This document shows, piece after piece, positions 52,572 to 61,108 of a DNA stretch of 64,000 bases. Both the position numbers and the translations under genes were made by a program. The stretch is from Lachnospiraceae bacterium. Lineage in GTDB: Bacteria > Bacillota > Clostridia > Lachnospirales > Lachnospiraceae. Within the stretch, counting starts at the first letter, position 1, and every line of letters begins with the position of its first letter. Under the pieces are notes generated by a model, which had not been told where the DNA came from, did not search any database, and saw only the letters and a list, made by a program, of their open reading frames with translations. The stretch spans positions 1 through 64,000 of the forward strand of contig JAEEXG010000002.1 of NCBI GenBank assembly GCA_016291405.1, in the 5' to 3' direction.

Positions 52572-54371
52572 TTATTTTATAGGAGCTGTGGCTTCTTTAA
52601 GCCAGTTGAGTTCTTCACCCTCAAAGTAAGAAGATGTCTTTTCATAAACTGCCTTATGATAAGCATTGATTCTGTCTATATCTTCTTTTGTAAGGTATTT
52701 TGTATCGATTAAGTCCTTATCAAGAGGTGTAAAGGTTAAGTGTTCAAACTTCATGAACTGTCCGTCTGAATTATTTACATCCTTTAAGCAGATAATGACG
52801 TTTTCGATTCTGATTCCGTGGCTTCCCTCGATGTAAACACCGGGTTCATCACTCATAATCATGCCTTCTTCAAGGACAGCTTCTTTAGCGCCTTCAACAT
52901 ACTTCCATCTGATGCCGTGAGGGCCTTCATGAACGTTTAAGATATATCCGACACCGTGGCCTGTACCGCACTTATAGTCGATTCCAAGCTGCCATAAAGG
53001 AAGTCTTGAAAGAATATCTACGTTTCTTCCTGTACATCCGTATAAAAACTTAGCGTCAGCCAAAGCAAGCATACCTGCGGCTGTCTTTGAATAGTGAAGC
53101 TTCATTTCATCGGTTACAGGGCCGCAAGCAAAGGTTCTGGTTACGTCTGTTGTACCTCTTAAGTACTGTCCGCCCGAATCCACCAAAAGCATTCCTTCAG
53201 GCTTTACAACAGCGTGGTTTTCAGGTGTTGCACTATAATGCATCATTGCGGCATTGGGACCGTATCCGCTGATTGTAGGGAAGGATAATTCGATGTAATC
53301 GCTAACCTTGCTTCTTAAGTTATCAATATACTCAGCTGCGCTTACTTCTGTGATTTCAATTTTGCCCACATTCTTTTTAAGCCAGTAAGCAAACTTGCTG
53401 ACACAAACCGAGTCTTCGATATAAGCTTCTCTTAATCTTTTAATTTCCGTTGAATTCTTAATGGCCTTCATAAGCTTGGAAGGATTCATTTTATCAACGA
53501 TCTTTGCTTTCTCAGATATTATTTTATAACATGAGTAATTAACGCCTGATGTATCAAGTAAAACAGAGCCGTCAAAATCGTATTCCGAAAGGAAAGAAAG
53601 CACCTTTTCATAGTCAACAATCTTAACGTTTTTATCCTTTAAATACTCAGCTACTTCTTCGCTTACTTCTTCTTTTTGAATAAACAAGAATGCTTCGTTC
53701 TTTGTGATAAGCATGTAAGAAAGAAATACGGGGTTACATTCTATATCGTTACCACGAATGTTTGTAATCCAGGCAATATCATCAAGGCATGCGACAAAAT
53801 TGTATGAAGCCTTGTTTTCTTCCATCTTTTCTCTGATTCTTTTTAACTTAGAATCAATGCTTTCACCTGTAATGTCATCAGATAAAATCATTAAACGGCT
53901 TACAGGAAGTGCGGGTCTATCCTTCCAAAGTTCTCCCGCAAAATCGTCTTCATAAACCATTTTTGCTTTGTTGTCTGTTAGAATATCTTTAATTTTCTTA
54001 CCTAAAGCAGTCGAAACCATGCGTCCGTCAAAAGAAAGTGTCTCCCCTTCTTTTACGCTTTCGGCTATTTTTTCACTTACTGTAGGAACTCCGGGCTCTC
54101 CCATTTTCATAAGAGTAACGCCTGTTCCTTTAAGCTCATCTTCTGCCTGGATGAAGAATCTTCCATCCGCCCACATGTATGCATTCTCAGAATTTAACAA
54201 AAGAAAAGCATTTTCACCGGTAAAACCGGTGTAATGCTCTCTAATTTTGAAGTAATCTGCAACATACTCCGATGTATGATAATCGTCGCTGGTGCAAAAA
54301 TACCAATCAATATTCTTCTTTTGCATTGCATCACGTAATTCAACTAATCTCTGTGCAATGATGTTTCCCAT
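52572..54371 (-). CDS. Aminopeptidase P family (M24B) Xaa-Pro peptidase
   Basis: The 599-residue protein is the long, three-domain form of aminopeptidase P. It has two creatinase-N-like domains (residues about 1-130 and 150-305) followed by the pita-bread M24 catalytic domain. The metal ligands are seen in LLVDSGGQYLRGTTDVTRT, GTGHGVGYILNVHEGP and MSDEPGVYIEGSHGIRIENV. Such enzymes remove an N-terminal residue preceding proline. The gene starts 2 bases after the deoC stop. Confidence 0.93.
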   Translation of the reverse strand: MGNIIAQRLVELRDAMQKKNIDWYFCTSDDYHTSEYVADYFKIREHYTGFTGENAFLLLNSENAYMWADGRFFIQAEDELKGTGVTLMKMGEPGVPTVSEKIAESVKEGETLSFDGRMVSTALGKKIKDILTDNKAKMVYEDDFAGELWKDRPALPVSRLMILSDDITGESIDSKLKRIREKMEENKASYNFVACLDDIAWITNIRGNDIECNPVFLSYMLITKNEAFLFIQKEEVSEEVAEYLKDKNVKIVDYEKVLSFLSEYDFDGSVLLDTSGVNYSCYKIISEKAKIVDKMNPSKLMKAIKNSTEIKRLREAYIEDSVCVSKFAYWLKKNVGKIEITEVSAAEYIDNLRSKVSDYIELSFPTISGYGPNAAMMHYSATPENHAVVKPEGMLLVDSGGQYLRGTTDVTRTFACGPVTDEMKLHYSKTAAGMLALADAKFLYGCTGRNVDILSRLPLWQLGIDYKCGTGHGVGYILNVHEGPHGIRWKYVEGAKEAVLEEGMIMSDEPGVYIEGSHGIRIENVIICLKDVNNSDGQFMKFEHLTFTPLDKDLIDTKYLTKEDIDRINAYHKAVYEKTSSYFEGEELNWLKEATAPIK

Positions 54372-54373
54372 TA

Positions 54374-55024
54374 TTATTTAGCCTCCAAAATAGAAATAGC
54401 GCTTGAGGTGCCGAGTCTGTCTGCGCCAAGTCTCAAGAATTCTTCCATGTCTTCTCTGGTACGAATTCCGCCGGCTGCCTTGATCTTAACATCTTTACCT
54501 ACGTTCTTTGCAAATAAAGCAACATCTTCATAAGTTGCTCCGTTTGTTCCAAAACCTGTGGATGTCTTGATGTAATCAGCCTTAGCTCTTGTTACACAAC
54601 CGCATAATTTAACCTTTTCTTCGTCAGTTAAATAACATGTTTCGATAATAACCTTTAAAATCTTATCTCCGCATGCTGCCTTAATTGTTCTGATTTCTTC
54701 TTCAATCTTGTCAAAGTCACCGTTCTTTGCATCGTTAATGTTGATAACCATATCAACTTCCGAAGCACCGTCCTTGATAGCTTCTTTAGCTTCTACAACC
54801 TTTGCTGCGGTTACAGAGTAACCCAAAGGGAAACCGATAACTGTACAGATGTTTACTGCATCTCCGTACTTATCATGGATTCTCTTAATGTAGCAAGGGG
54901 GTACACAAACAGATGCAGTCTTATATTTAACTGCTTCGTCGCAAAGTGTAACAATATCCTGCCAGGTGGCAAATGCCTTCAATTGGGTGTGATCGACATG
55001 TGCGTATAATTCCTGATTTGTCAT
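54374..55024 (-). CDS. deoC: Deoxyribose-phosphate aldolase
   Basis: DeoC cleaves 2-deoxyribose 5-phosphate to glyceraldehyde 3-phosphate and acetaldehyde in deoxynucleoside salvage. The Schiff-base Lys is K153 in DYIKTSTGFG. The conserved Asp of EVDMVINI (D91) and a second active-site Lys in VKIKAAGGIRTRED are also present. The 216-residue length fits the bacterial short form. No other deo genes are nearby. It precedes the M24B peptidase gene by 2 bases. Confidence 0.96.
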   Translation of the reverse strand: MTNQELYAHVDHTQLKAFATWQDIVTLCDEAVKYKTASVCVPPCYIKRIHDKYGDAVNICTVIGFPLGYSVTAAKVVEAKEAIKDGASEVDMVININDAKNGDFDKIEEEIRTIKAACGDKILKVIIETCYLTDEEKVKLCGCVTRAKADYIKTSTGFGTNGATYEDVALFAKNVGKDVKIKAAGGIRTREDMEEFLRLGADRLGTSSAISILEAK

Positions 55025-55048
55025 TCTAACCTAACCTCCGTTTAAAAC

Positions 55049-55381
55049 TTAAAATAAATACTTGGTTGCCGCTTTTGATGCAACAATCGCGTAATATATT
55101 ATAGCAACAAACTCTATAATCTGCATTACAAACAAAACAACAGAATCTATTGCCAAATAATCTTTAATCACGGTAACGGCACTAAAAACTGATATTATAC
55201 AACCAAAAATAATGCCTCTTATGAACATATAGTTAATGAATCCGGGGATGTCCTTTGCTCTGTCAAGCTTAACCTTTGAGCTTATAAGAGCCTTGGGGAT
55301 TTCACCTGTCTTCTTCATTTTAATATTAATAAAAATCAAATATATTCCGCTTCCGAAAAGGAACAATGTAATTATATCCAT
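55049..55381 (-). CDS. Small membrane protein, unknown function
   Basis: I do not recognise this 110-residue protein. Three predicted membrane segments are visible: residues 2-21, about 50-70 and 80-103. A short hydrophilic loop (KMKKTGEIPKALISSKVKLDRAKD) separates the first two. No Cys pairs or nucleotide motifs are seen. It lies 6 bases after the GGDEF response regulator gene and 24 bases before deoC, so it could be part of the thrC-to-pepP transcript. A role with the regulator is possible but not shown. Confidence 0.65.
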   Translation of the reverse strand: MDIITLFLFGSGIYLIFINIKMKKTGEIPKALISSKVKLDRAKDIPGFINYMFIRGIIFGCIISVFSAVTVIKDYLAIDSVVLFVMQIIEFVAIIYYAIVASKAATKYLF

Positions 55382-55387
55382 TAAGAA

Positions 55388-56734
55388 TTAACCCTCCGAC
55401 TTAAGCTCTTCAATATCGTACTTTAACAACACATTGGGATTATTGTTGTTTTCATTCCAGTTGTTCATAATTCTGTCAACAACCGACTGGCGCTTTACTT
55501 CATCAACATCCATTAAGATAACCAGAAACTGAGTTGAGGTATATCTTGTGGAAACATCATTTTTACGAAGAGAGTCTTTAATGCACTCATCCAGAATTAT
55601 CATGGACTTGTTAAGCCCTGCCGTATTGTCAGATGTAATGATGGAAAGGTCTTTTAGCGAGAATAAAATAATCTGGATTTTTGAATTTGTACGCATGACG
55701 TATCTTTTCAAAAATCTGTAAATGCTCTTAAAACTGTTATACTCTACTTTAAAAGGTCCGTCGGAAAAGTCCTCTTCATCAATGTATTTTTTTAATTGAA
55801 AAAGATCGATGACCTCTTTGTTTTCTTCATCGGTGAATGAATACTTTTCACTGGGATTATAAAAATGATATCCTGATTTTCCGTTTTGCTTTACATAGTA
55901 AAGAGCCTTATCGGCATTATTATAAAGCTCAATAAAGGTTCTTCCGTCAAAAGGGAATGCCGATATTCCGATTGATACAGAGCTGTAAGAATCATCTTCT
56001 TTAACAACCTTTATTTCATGTTCAACTTCAGTAATCAGGTTTTCAATTCTGTCTGAAAGAAGCTCTTTTCCATAGCTGTTTCGTAAAAAAACGGCAAACT
56101 CATCTCCGCCGATTCTTGCAACTATATCATCTTTATGAACAAAGTTCTTTAATGTCTTTGCAAATGCCACAAGGGCTGCATCGCCAACAACATGTCCGTA
56201 ATTATCATTTATTCCCTTAAAGTTATCAAGGTCGAAAATAAGAAATGAGCCTGTTGAGTCTGAATCCTTTAAAGAATCAAGCTCATCCTGTAAATGCTTT
56301 CTGTTCCAAAGTCCCGTAAGAGCATCCTTATAGGCTTCATCGCGAATGGCTTTATTCTTTTCTTCCTGAACTAAAGCCTTCTCGATTCTTCCAAGCATTA
56401 TTTCAGGCTCATAGGGCTTTCTTATAAAGTCACTTGCGCCTAATCTAAGACCTTTAACTTCACTTCCGTTTTCTGTATCTGCTGTTAAAAATATAACCGG
56501 AATATCGGAAGTCTCCGGATTATCTTTCATGGCTTTGAATGTTTCATACCCATCCATTCCTGGCATTTTAACGTCCAAAAGGACAAGGTCAGGCTTGACC
56601 TTGCCTATCATTTGAAGGGCCTGCTCTCCAGACTTAGCCATAGACAACGCATAGTCGTTTCTAAGGATTTCGCCCACACATTTTAAATTTGTCGTAACGT
56701 CATCAACAATAAGAATATGTTTTTTTACTTTCAC
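55388..56734 (-). CDS. Response regulator with active GGDEF and second degenerate GGDEF domain
   Basis: The 448-residue protein has a receiver domain with acidic pair D11/D12, phosphoacceptor D54, T84 and K106. Then comes a GGDEF diguanylate cyclase domain with intact GGDEF at 209-213. The inhibitory I-site position reads HKDD (200-203), where RxxD is expected, so product inhibition may be weak. The last 130 residues look like a second GGDEF fold: RKND (390-393), five residues, then TSTQF (399-403) in place of GGDEF. That domain keeps an I-site but cannot be catalytic. Start is GTG at 56734 with GGGG upstream. It follows thrC by 24 bases. Confidence 0.85.
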   Translation of the reverse strand: MKVKKHILIVDDVTTNLKCVGEILRNDYALSMAKSGEQALQMIGKVKPDLVLLDVKMPGMDGYETFKAMKDNPETSDIPVIFLTADTENGSEVKGLRLGASDFIRKPYEPEIMLGRIEKALVQEEKNKAIRDEAYKDALTGLWNRKHLQDELDSLKDSDSTGSFLIFDLDNFKGINDNYGHVVGDAALVAFAKTLKNFVHKDDIVARIGGDEFAVFLRNSYGKELLSDRIENLITEVEHEIKVVKEDDSYSSVSIGISAFPFDGRTFIELYNNADKALYYVKQNGKSGYHFYNPSEKYSFTDEENKEVIDLFQLKKYIDEEDFSDGPFKVEYNSFKSIYRFLKRYVMRTNSKIQIILFSLKDLSIITSDNTAGLNKSMIILDECIKDSLRKNDVSTRYTSTQFLVILMDVDEVKRQSVVDRIMNNWNENNNNPNVLLKYDIEELKSEG

Positions 56735-56758
56735 GAAGTAACCCCTATGTATTAAGAA

Positions 56759-58240
56759 TTATAAATTCATGCTTTCTTTTACTGCTGTCTTCATGTCTTT
56801 AACATCCACAACAGTATCGTGAATAACGGGAAGCGTCTGAATTTCTTTAACTGCTTCCGGTATCTCCACATTAGCCGCTTTTGAAAGGATATCAATAAGC
56901 TTGAAATCTTCTTCATTTTCGTATTTAGAATCGATAGCCTTCATTACGGAGCGTGAAAACTTAAAGGGACTTGCGGTTGAAGCAATAACCGTTACTGTCT
57001 TATCATTTGTTTCTTTTACGTATTTATCGTAAGAAGCCGCAGCAACAGCGGTATGTGTATCGATAACATATCCTGTGTCTTCGTATAAATCATGGATTTT
57101 CTTCTTGCAGTCATCCCATGATGCGTATTCGCCCACAAACTCATCTTTAATCTTTGAAAACTCGGAGTTTAATGAGTATTTACCCGATGTTTTAAGATTA
57201 TTCATAAGCTCTTTGTTCTTTTCGGCATCCAAGCCTTCACAAAGATAAATGAGTCTTTCAAGGTTTGAAGAAATTAAAATGTCCATTGAAGGTGAATCAG
57301 TAAGGATAAACTCACGATTCTTATCATAAGTACCGCTCTTAAAGAAATCAAAGAGTACTTTATTATCATTTGATGCGCAGATTAACTTGTTAATGGGAAG
57401 GCCCATCTGCTTTGCGTAGAAAGCCGCAAGAATGTTACCAAAGTTACCTGTGGGAACACAAACGTTAATCTTTTCGCCTTCTTTAATGCGTTCTTCTTTT
57501 AATAACTTTGCATATGCATAAACGTAGTAAACAATCTGAGGAACCAGTCTTCCGATGTTAATGGAGTTAGCACTTGAGAACGCGAAACCTTTCTTTGCCA
57601 TTTCTTCTTTTAAAGAAACATCGGAGAAAAGTTCTTTAACCTTTGACTGACAATCATCAAAGTTACCTTTAACGCCTACAACCTTAACGTTTTTACCGCG
57701 CTGAGTAAGCATCTGAAGTTCCTGAACCTTTGATACACCGCCCTTTGGATAAAAGACGATGATTCTTGTACCGGGAACATCGGCAAAGCCTGCCATGGCT
57801 GCCTTTCCGGTATCACCGCTTGTAGCCGTGAGAATGACGATTTCTTTATCTGAATTGTTTTTCTTTGCTGAGGTAGTCATAAGATGAGGAAGGATCGATA
57901 AAGCCATATCTTTAAAAGCAATGGTCTTTCCGTGGAAAAGTTCAAGGTAATAAACACCTTCGGCTTCTGTTAAGGGCGCGATCTCCTCTGTATCGAATTT
58001 GGAATCATATGCTTTTTCAATACAAGACTTAAGCTCGTCCTCTGTAAAATCATTCAAAAAATCTTTCATTACGATATAAGCGGTTTCTTTGTAATCAAGC
58101 TCGCTTATCTCTTTTAATGATTTTGAAAGTTTGGGGAATTCACTTGGAACAAACAATCCACCGTCATCTGACAAGCCTTTTAAGATTGCCTGAGAGGCTG
58201 TCAATTTGATTGAATTGTCTCTTGTACTTGTATAAAACAT
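56759..58240 (-). CDS. thrC: Threonine synthase
   Basis: ThrC is a PLP enzyme making threonine from O-phosphohomoserine. The Schiff-base Lys is K110 in GKTIAFKDMALS. The phosphate-binding loop TATSGDTGKAAMAG follows near residue 138. The 493-residue length and N-terminal YTSTRDNS...GGLFVP match the long class shared with E. coli and fungi. AAGGAGA lies seven bases before the ATG. A promoter-like pair (TTGAAC-17-TATCTT) precedes it. No attenuator or T-box structure fits in the short leader. The next gene upstream is divergent, so thrC begins a transcript. Confidence 0.97.
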   Translation of the reverse strand: MFYTSTRDNSIKLTASQAILKGLSDDGGLFVPSEFPKLSKSLKEISELDYKETAYIVMKDFLNDFTEDELKSCIEKAYDSKFDTEEIAPLTEAEGVYYLELFHGKTIAFKDMALSILPHLMTTSAKKNNSDKEIVILTATSGDTGKAAMAGFADVPGTRIIVFYPKGGVSKVQELQMLTQRGKNVKVVGVKGNFDDCQSKVKELFSDVSLKEEMAKKGFAFSSANSINIGRLVPQIVYYVYAYAKLLKEERIKEGEKINVCVPTGNFGNILAAFYAKQMGLPINKLICASNDNKVLFDFFKSGTYDKNREFILTDSPSMDILISSNLERLIYLCEGLDAEKNKELMNNLKTSGKYSLNSEFSKIKDEFVGEYASWDDCKKKIHDLYEDTGYVIDTHTAVAAASYDKYVKETNDKTVTVIASTASPFKFSRSVMKAIDSKYENEEDFKLIDILSKAANVEIPEAVKEIQTLPVIHDTVVDVKDMKTAVKESMNL

Positions 58241-58274
58241 ACGAAATCTCCTTTATTATCAAATTACTCTTTTT

Positions 58275-58303
58275 AAGATAACTTAAAATCCCCGATAGTT
58301 CAA
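58275..58303 (-). promoter_or_regulatory. Candidate promoter of thrC
   Basis: On the minus strand TTGAAC (58303-58298) and TATCTT (58280-58275) are 17 bases apart, about 35 bases before the thrC start. Both boxes have two mismatches. Confidence 0.4.
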
Positions 58304-58324
58304 TAGGTTAAAGTGAAAAACAAC

Positions 58325-58355
58325 ATTATGATTGAGGATAAACTCAAATTATGAT
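58325..58355 (+). repeat. Direct and inverted repeats before the AP2 gene
   Basis: ATTATGAT occurs at 58325-58332 and 58348-58355, flanking the inverted repeat TTGAG (58332-58336) / CTCAA (58343-58347). The block ends 25 bases before the AP2 gene start and could be an operator. Confidence 0.5.
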
Positions 58356-58380
58356 AACTTTATTATGTAGGAGAAACTAT

Positions 58381-59175
58381 ATGTTACCGGGAGTTTATAT
58401 TGACAAAAAGAAGAACGGTGAGCTTAATTACCGAGCTTCTATAACAATAGACAAAAAGCATATAAGTCTTGGAAGCTATACGTCCGAAATTCAAGCCTCG
58501 GCCGCTTATTCTCTTGCAAAAAAAATCATGGAGGATACCTCCTATTCTTGTCTTAATTATCAGGAATCATCCCCTTTAAAATACGATAAATACGTGTCTT
58601 TAATTAATTTAAGGGATAATCATTTATATTTCAGTAATCCAATCTACATTCGAAGAAGGGATTTTAGCTACTTCTATTCTCCTTTTGAAGAATTGAAATT
58701 TGATATGGATGATTTGTTTTATTTTTCTCAGCATAAAATCATGTGCAGAGGCAATCATTATTTTGTTGCTGAATACGGTATGCAGACTTCCATAAAAGAA
58801 AGATTCGGCATAAGAAGCTTCTCCGTTGAGGGAAGAGACTTTGTATTTGTGAACTCCGATTCACTTGATTTTAGACGTGAAAATTTAAAGATAATAAATC
58901 ACTTTTACGGTGTAACCGAAATTGAAAAGAAACTAAAGAAAAAATATAAAGCTACAATCCACGTTAAGAGTAATTATGTAGTAGGCATATATCAAACCGA
59001 AAAAGAAGCCGCCATTGCATATAACAAGGCGGCCGATACTCTTACCAAAAACGGATTTGAAAAAGAGTTCTTTCAAAATTATGTTGAGGATTTATCCAAT
59101 AAGGAATATGCGGAAATCTACTCAAACCTTAAGATTTCAGACAGAATCATAAACTTAAAGCCATCACTTAAGTGA
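58381..59175 (+). CDS. Two-domain AP2-like DNA-binding protein, probably derived from an HNH/AP2 endonuclease
   Basis: This is the only plus-strand protein gene. I start it at ATG 58381 (264 residues) because AGGAG lies seven bases upstream. An AP2-like domain occupies residues 4-50 (YRASITIDKKHISLGSYTSEIQAS). A second lies at 175-222 (YKATIHVKSNYVVGIYQTEKEAAIAY). Between them, residues 152-172 contain SLDFRRENLKI, the hallmark tail of HNH-AP2 homing endonucleases. The preceding metal site is lost: where the family has VDHIN, this has FVNSD. So it probably binds DNA but does not cut. AP2 domains in bacteria occur mainly in such mobile enzymes. A regulatory role is inference. Its end overlaps the GH25-like gene by 12 bases. 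Confidence 0.72.
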   Translation: MLPGVYIDKKKNGELNYRASITIDKKHISLGSYTSEIQASAAYSLAKKIMEDTSYSCLNYQESSPLKYDKYVSLINLRDNHLYFSNPIYIRRRDFSYFYSPFEELKFDMDDLFYFSQHKIMCRGNHYFVAEYGMQTSIKERFGIRSFSVEGRDFVFVNSDSLDFRRENLKIINHFYGVTEIEKKLKKKYKATIHVKSNYVVGIYQTEKEAAIAYNKAADTLTKNGFEKEFFQNYVEDLSNKEYAEIYSNLKISDRIINLKPSLK

Positions 59176-60288
59176 GTAATCAATAAAGCTTATGTTAAAA
59201 TTTACATAGCCTGAAATTCCGTCTACTGTTCCAAGATCCTCATATTGCCACATGGCAAACTTATAAGGGTAATCGGGTTTTTCTTCATTGGGCTGAGAAA
59301 GCCACATATCAAACTCGCTTATAAGCTTAGATAAATCGATTTCTTTAATAAGCCATTCTTTATCTCCATAAACCATGGGAATAAGATTGGCTTCTTTTAT
59401 TGTATTTAAGAATGCTCTGGCAACAATTGTTTTATCATTCTTAGATAATGAATCATAACGTGCTGTGTCGCTTCCGTTAAATTTCATTACATAGGCTATT
59501 GGGTAAGTTACTCTAAAGTCTCCGATCATTTCTACGACTTTATTTGCTTCTTCAATTGCCTCAAGCTCAGTTGTGGCAGCTGAAATAAAGTAAAGCCCTA
59601 CATAAAGCCCTGCATCAGTTGCTCGTTTAATGTTATCGGAATAATAATCATCGATAGTAATCTGACCGCTTTGATAGCCTCTTGCACCGACTCTTATCAT
59701 TACAAAATCAACACCGGCTTTTTTAAGCTTATTAAAATCTACATACCCCTGGTCTTTTGAAATATCAACTCCCCATGTACTGGCCGGTTTGTTGTTTACA
59801 AAATATTTCATCTTACCGGAAGAATCTATTAGATTTTCAAAGTCATACTCATGCTTTGTAAGATTGGGGCTTATTGTAACCCAGTCAAAGGTTCCGTCTT
59901 TATTTACAACCAAAGTATGATGACCGTCGTTTGAATAATCTTCTTCCTTCTTTTCTTCCTTTACTTCTTCTTTGGTTTCTTCTTCCGAAGCTTCTTCCTC
60001 GTCTTCTTTGTAAAGATCGTAAAAATCTAAGTCGCTTGCGGTAAGATTAGAATCGCTTTTAAAAATCGGAGTTTCCTCTTCTTCTTTATCGCTTATTGTA
60101 AAGGCATCCTGAACGGAAGTAACTTTCTTTGCCACATCGGTTTCTTTGTATCTTCTCTTAATGGCATTTTTGTTTACAAGCAAAACTGCCATAACGATAA
60201 GCACTATAGAGGAAATAGCAATAATGGCCGCTATGGTAAAGGTCTTATTCTTATTTACTTCATCAAAGTCATCGTTACCTAATTTCAT
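59164..60288 (-). CDS. Membrane-anchored GH25 (lysozyme-fold) protein lacking catalytic DxE
   Basis: The 374-residue protein has an N-terminal membrane segment (17-38), an acidic linker of about 90 residues and a C-terminal GH25 muramidase domain (170-374). The domain begins TWGVDISKDQGYVDF, keeping the first conserved Asp (D175). GH25 enzymes have a catalytic Asp-x-Glu after the fifth strand (PIxYDxE type). Here the strand reads YPIAYVMKFNG, putting V267 and K269 at those places. The protein is therefore unlikely to hydrolyse peptidoglycan, though it may still bind it. The gene follows rnfB by 9 bases. AAGGGG lies before the ATG. Its end converges with the AP2 gene. Confidence 0.8.
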   Translation of the reverse strand: MKLGNDDFDEVNKNKTFTIAAIIAISSIVLIVMAVLLVNKNAIKRRYKETDVAKKVTSVQDAFTISDKEEEETPIFKSDSNLTASDLDFYDLYKEDEEEASEEETKEEVKEEKKEEDYSNDGHHTLVVNKDGTFDWVTISPNLTKHEYDFENLIDSSGKMKYFVNNKPASTWGVDISKDQGYVDFNKLKKAGVDFVMIRVGARGYQSGQITIDDYYSDNIKRATDAGLYVGLYFISAATTELEAIEEANKVVEMIGDFRVTYPIAYVMKFNGSDTARYDSLSKNDKTIVARAFLNTIKEANLIPMVYGDKEWLIKEIDLSKLISEFDMWLSQPNEEKPDYPYKFAMWQYEDLGTVDGISGYVNFNISFIDYSLK

Positions 60289-60297
60289 TTATCCCCT

Positions 60298-61098
60298 TTA
60301 TCCTAAATTCATGATTGATTTCTTAGGACATTTTTCTGCACAAACACCACAGTTTGCACATAAAGAATAATCAATTGTGGCATTAAAGTCTGTTACACTT
60401 ACTGCACCCTTAGGACAGTTCTTTTGGCATATTCCGCATCCTATGCAGCCGACTTTACATTGCTTTGTTGTGACTACGCCTTTTTCCTTGTTTGAACATG
60501 CAACGGCATATTTTGCATCGTAAGGAATCAAGGATATTAAATGCTTAGGGCAAACAGCAACGCATTTACCGCAGGCTTTACACTGCTCTTTATCAACGAC
60601 TGCCACTCCGTCAACAACGGAAATCGCACCAAAGGGGCAAACCTTTACGCAGCTTCCGTAGCCAAGGCATCCGTAATTACAGGATTTAGGGCCTCCGTTT
60701 GGAACAAAAGAAAGCATTCTGCAGTCTTCAGAACCTGTGTAATCATAATCAAGAGTAATGTCATCGCAATGCGCTTTACAAGCAACAAAGGCAACCTGTC
60801 TTTCACTCTTGCCTGCCTCTGTACCCATGATTTTGGCTATCTCAGAAGCAACAGCTTCACCGCCAACAGGACACTGGTTTACGGGAGCTTCACCCTTAGC
60901 AATTGCAGCAGCCAAACCCGCACAGCCGGGGAATCCGCATCCACCACAGTTATTTCCGGGAAGAGCTTTTAAAACAGCTTCTTCCTTTTCATTAACTTTT
61001 ACTTTAAATACTATTGCAGCAACACCGAGGAACAGGCCTACAAAAAGCCCAAGTACCAACATAATTATCAATGTAGTAATAATACCGCTAAAATTCAT
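60298..61098 (-). CDS. rnfB: Rnf complex subunit RnfB (polyferredoxin)
   Basis: RnfB is the iron-sulfur subunit that accepts electrons from ferredoxin in the ion-translocating Rnf complex. Start placed at ATG 61098 (266 residues) with AGGAGG six bases upstream; the track N-terminus overlaps rnfA. An N-terminal membrane helix (5-30) is followed by a Cys cluster domain (NCGGCGFPGC...QCPVGG). Then comes a set of 4Fe-4S motifs: CNYGCLGYGSCVKVCP, CKACGKCVAVCP, CKVGCIGCGICQKNCP and CANCGVCAEKCP. It is the last rnf gene. Confidence 0.95.
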   Translation of the reverse strand: MNFSGIITTLIIMLVLGLFVGLFLGVAAIVFKVKVNEKEEAVLKALPGNNCGGCGFPGCAGLAAAIAKGEAPVNQCPVGGEAVASEIAKIMGTEAGKSERQVAFVACKAHCDDITLDYDYTGSEDCRMLSFVPNGGPKSCNYGCLGYGSCVKVCPFGAISVVDGVAVVDKEQCKACGKCVAVCPKHLISLIPYDAKYAVACSNKEKGVVTTKQCKVGCIGCGICQKNCPKGAVSVTDFNATIDYSLCANCGVCAEKCPKKSIMNLG

Positions 61099-61108
61099 GC
61101 TGTACCTC

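Noticed and set aside
58241-58380. T-box or threonine attenuator before thrC
   Set aside because: The gap is only 140 bases, with no T-box sequence, no tandem Thr codons and no terminator hairpin visible.
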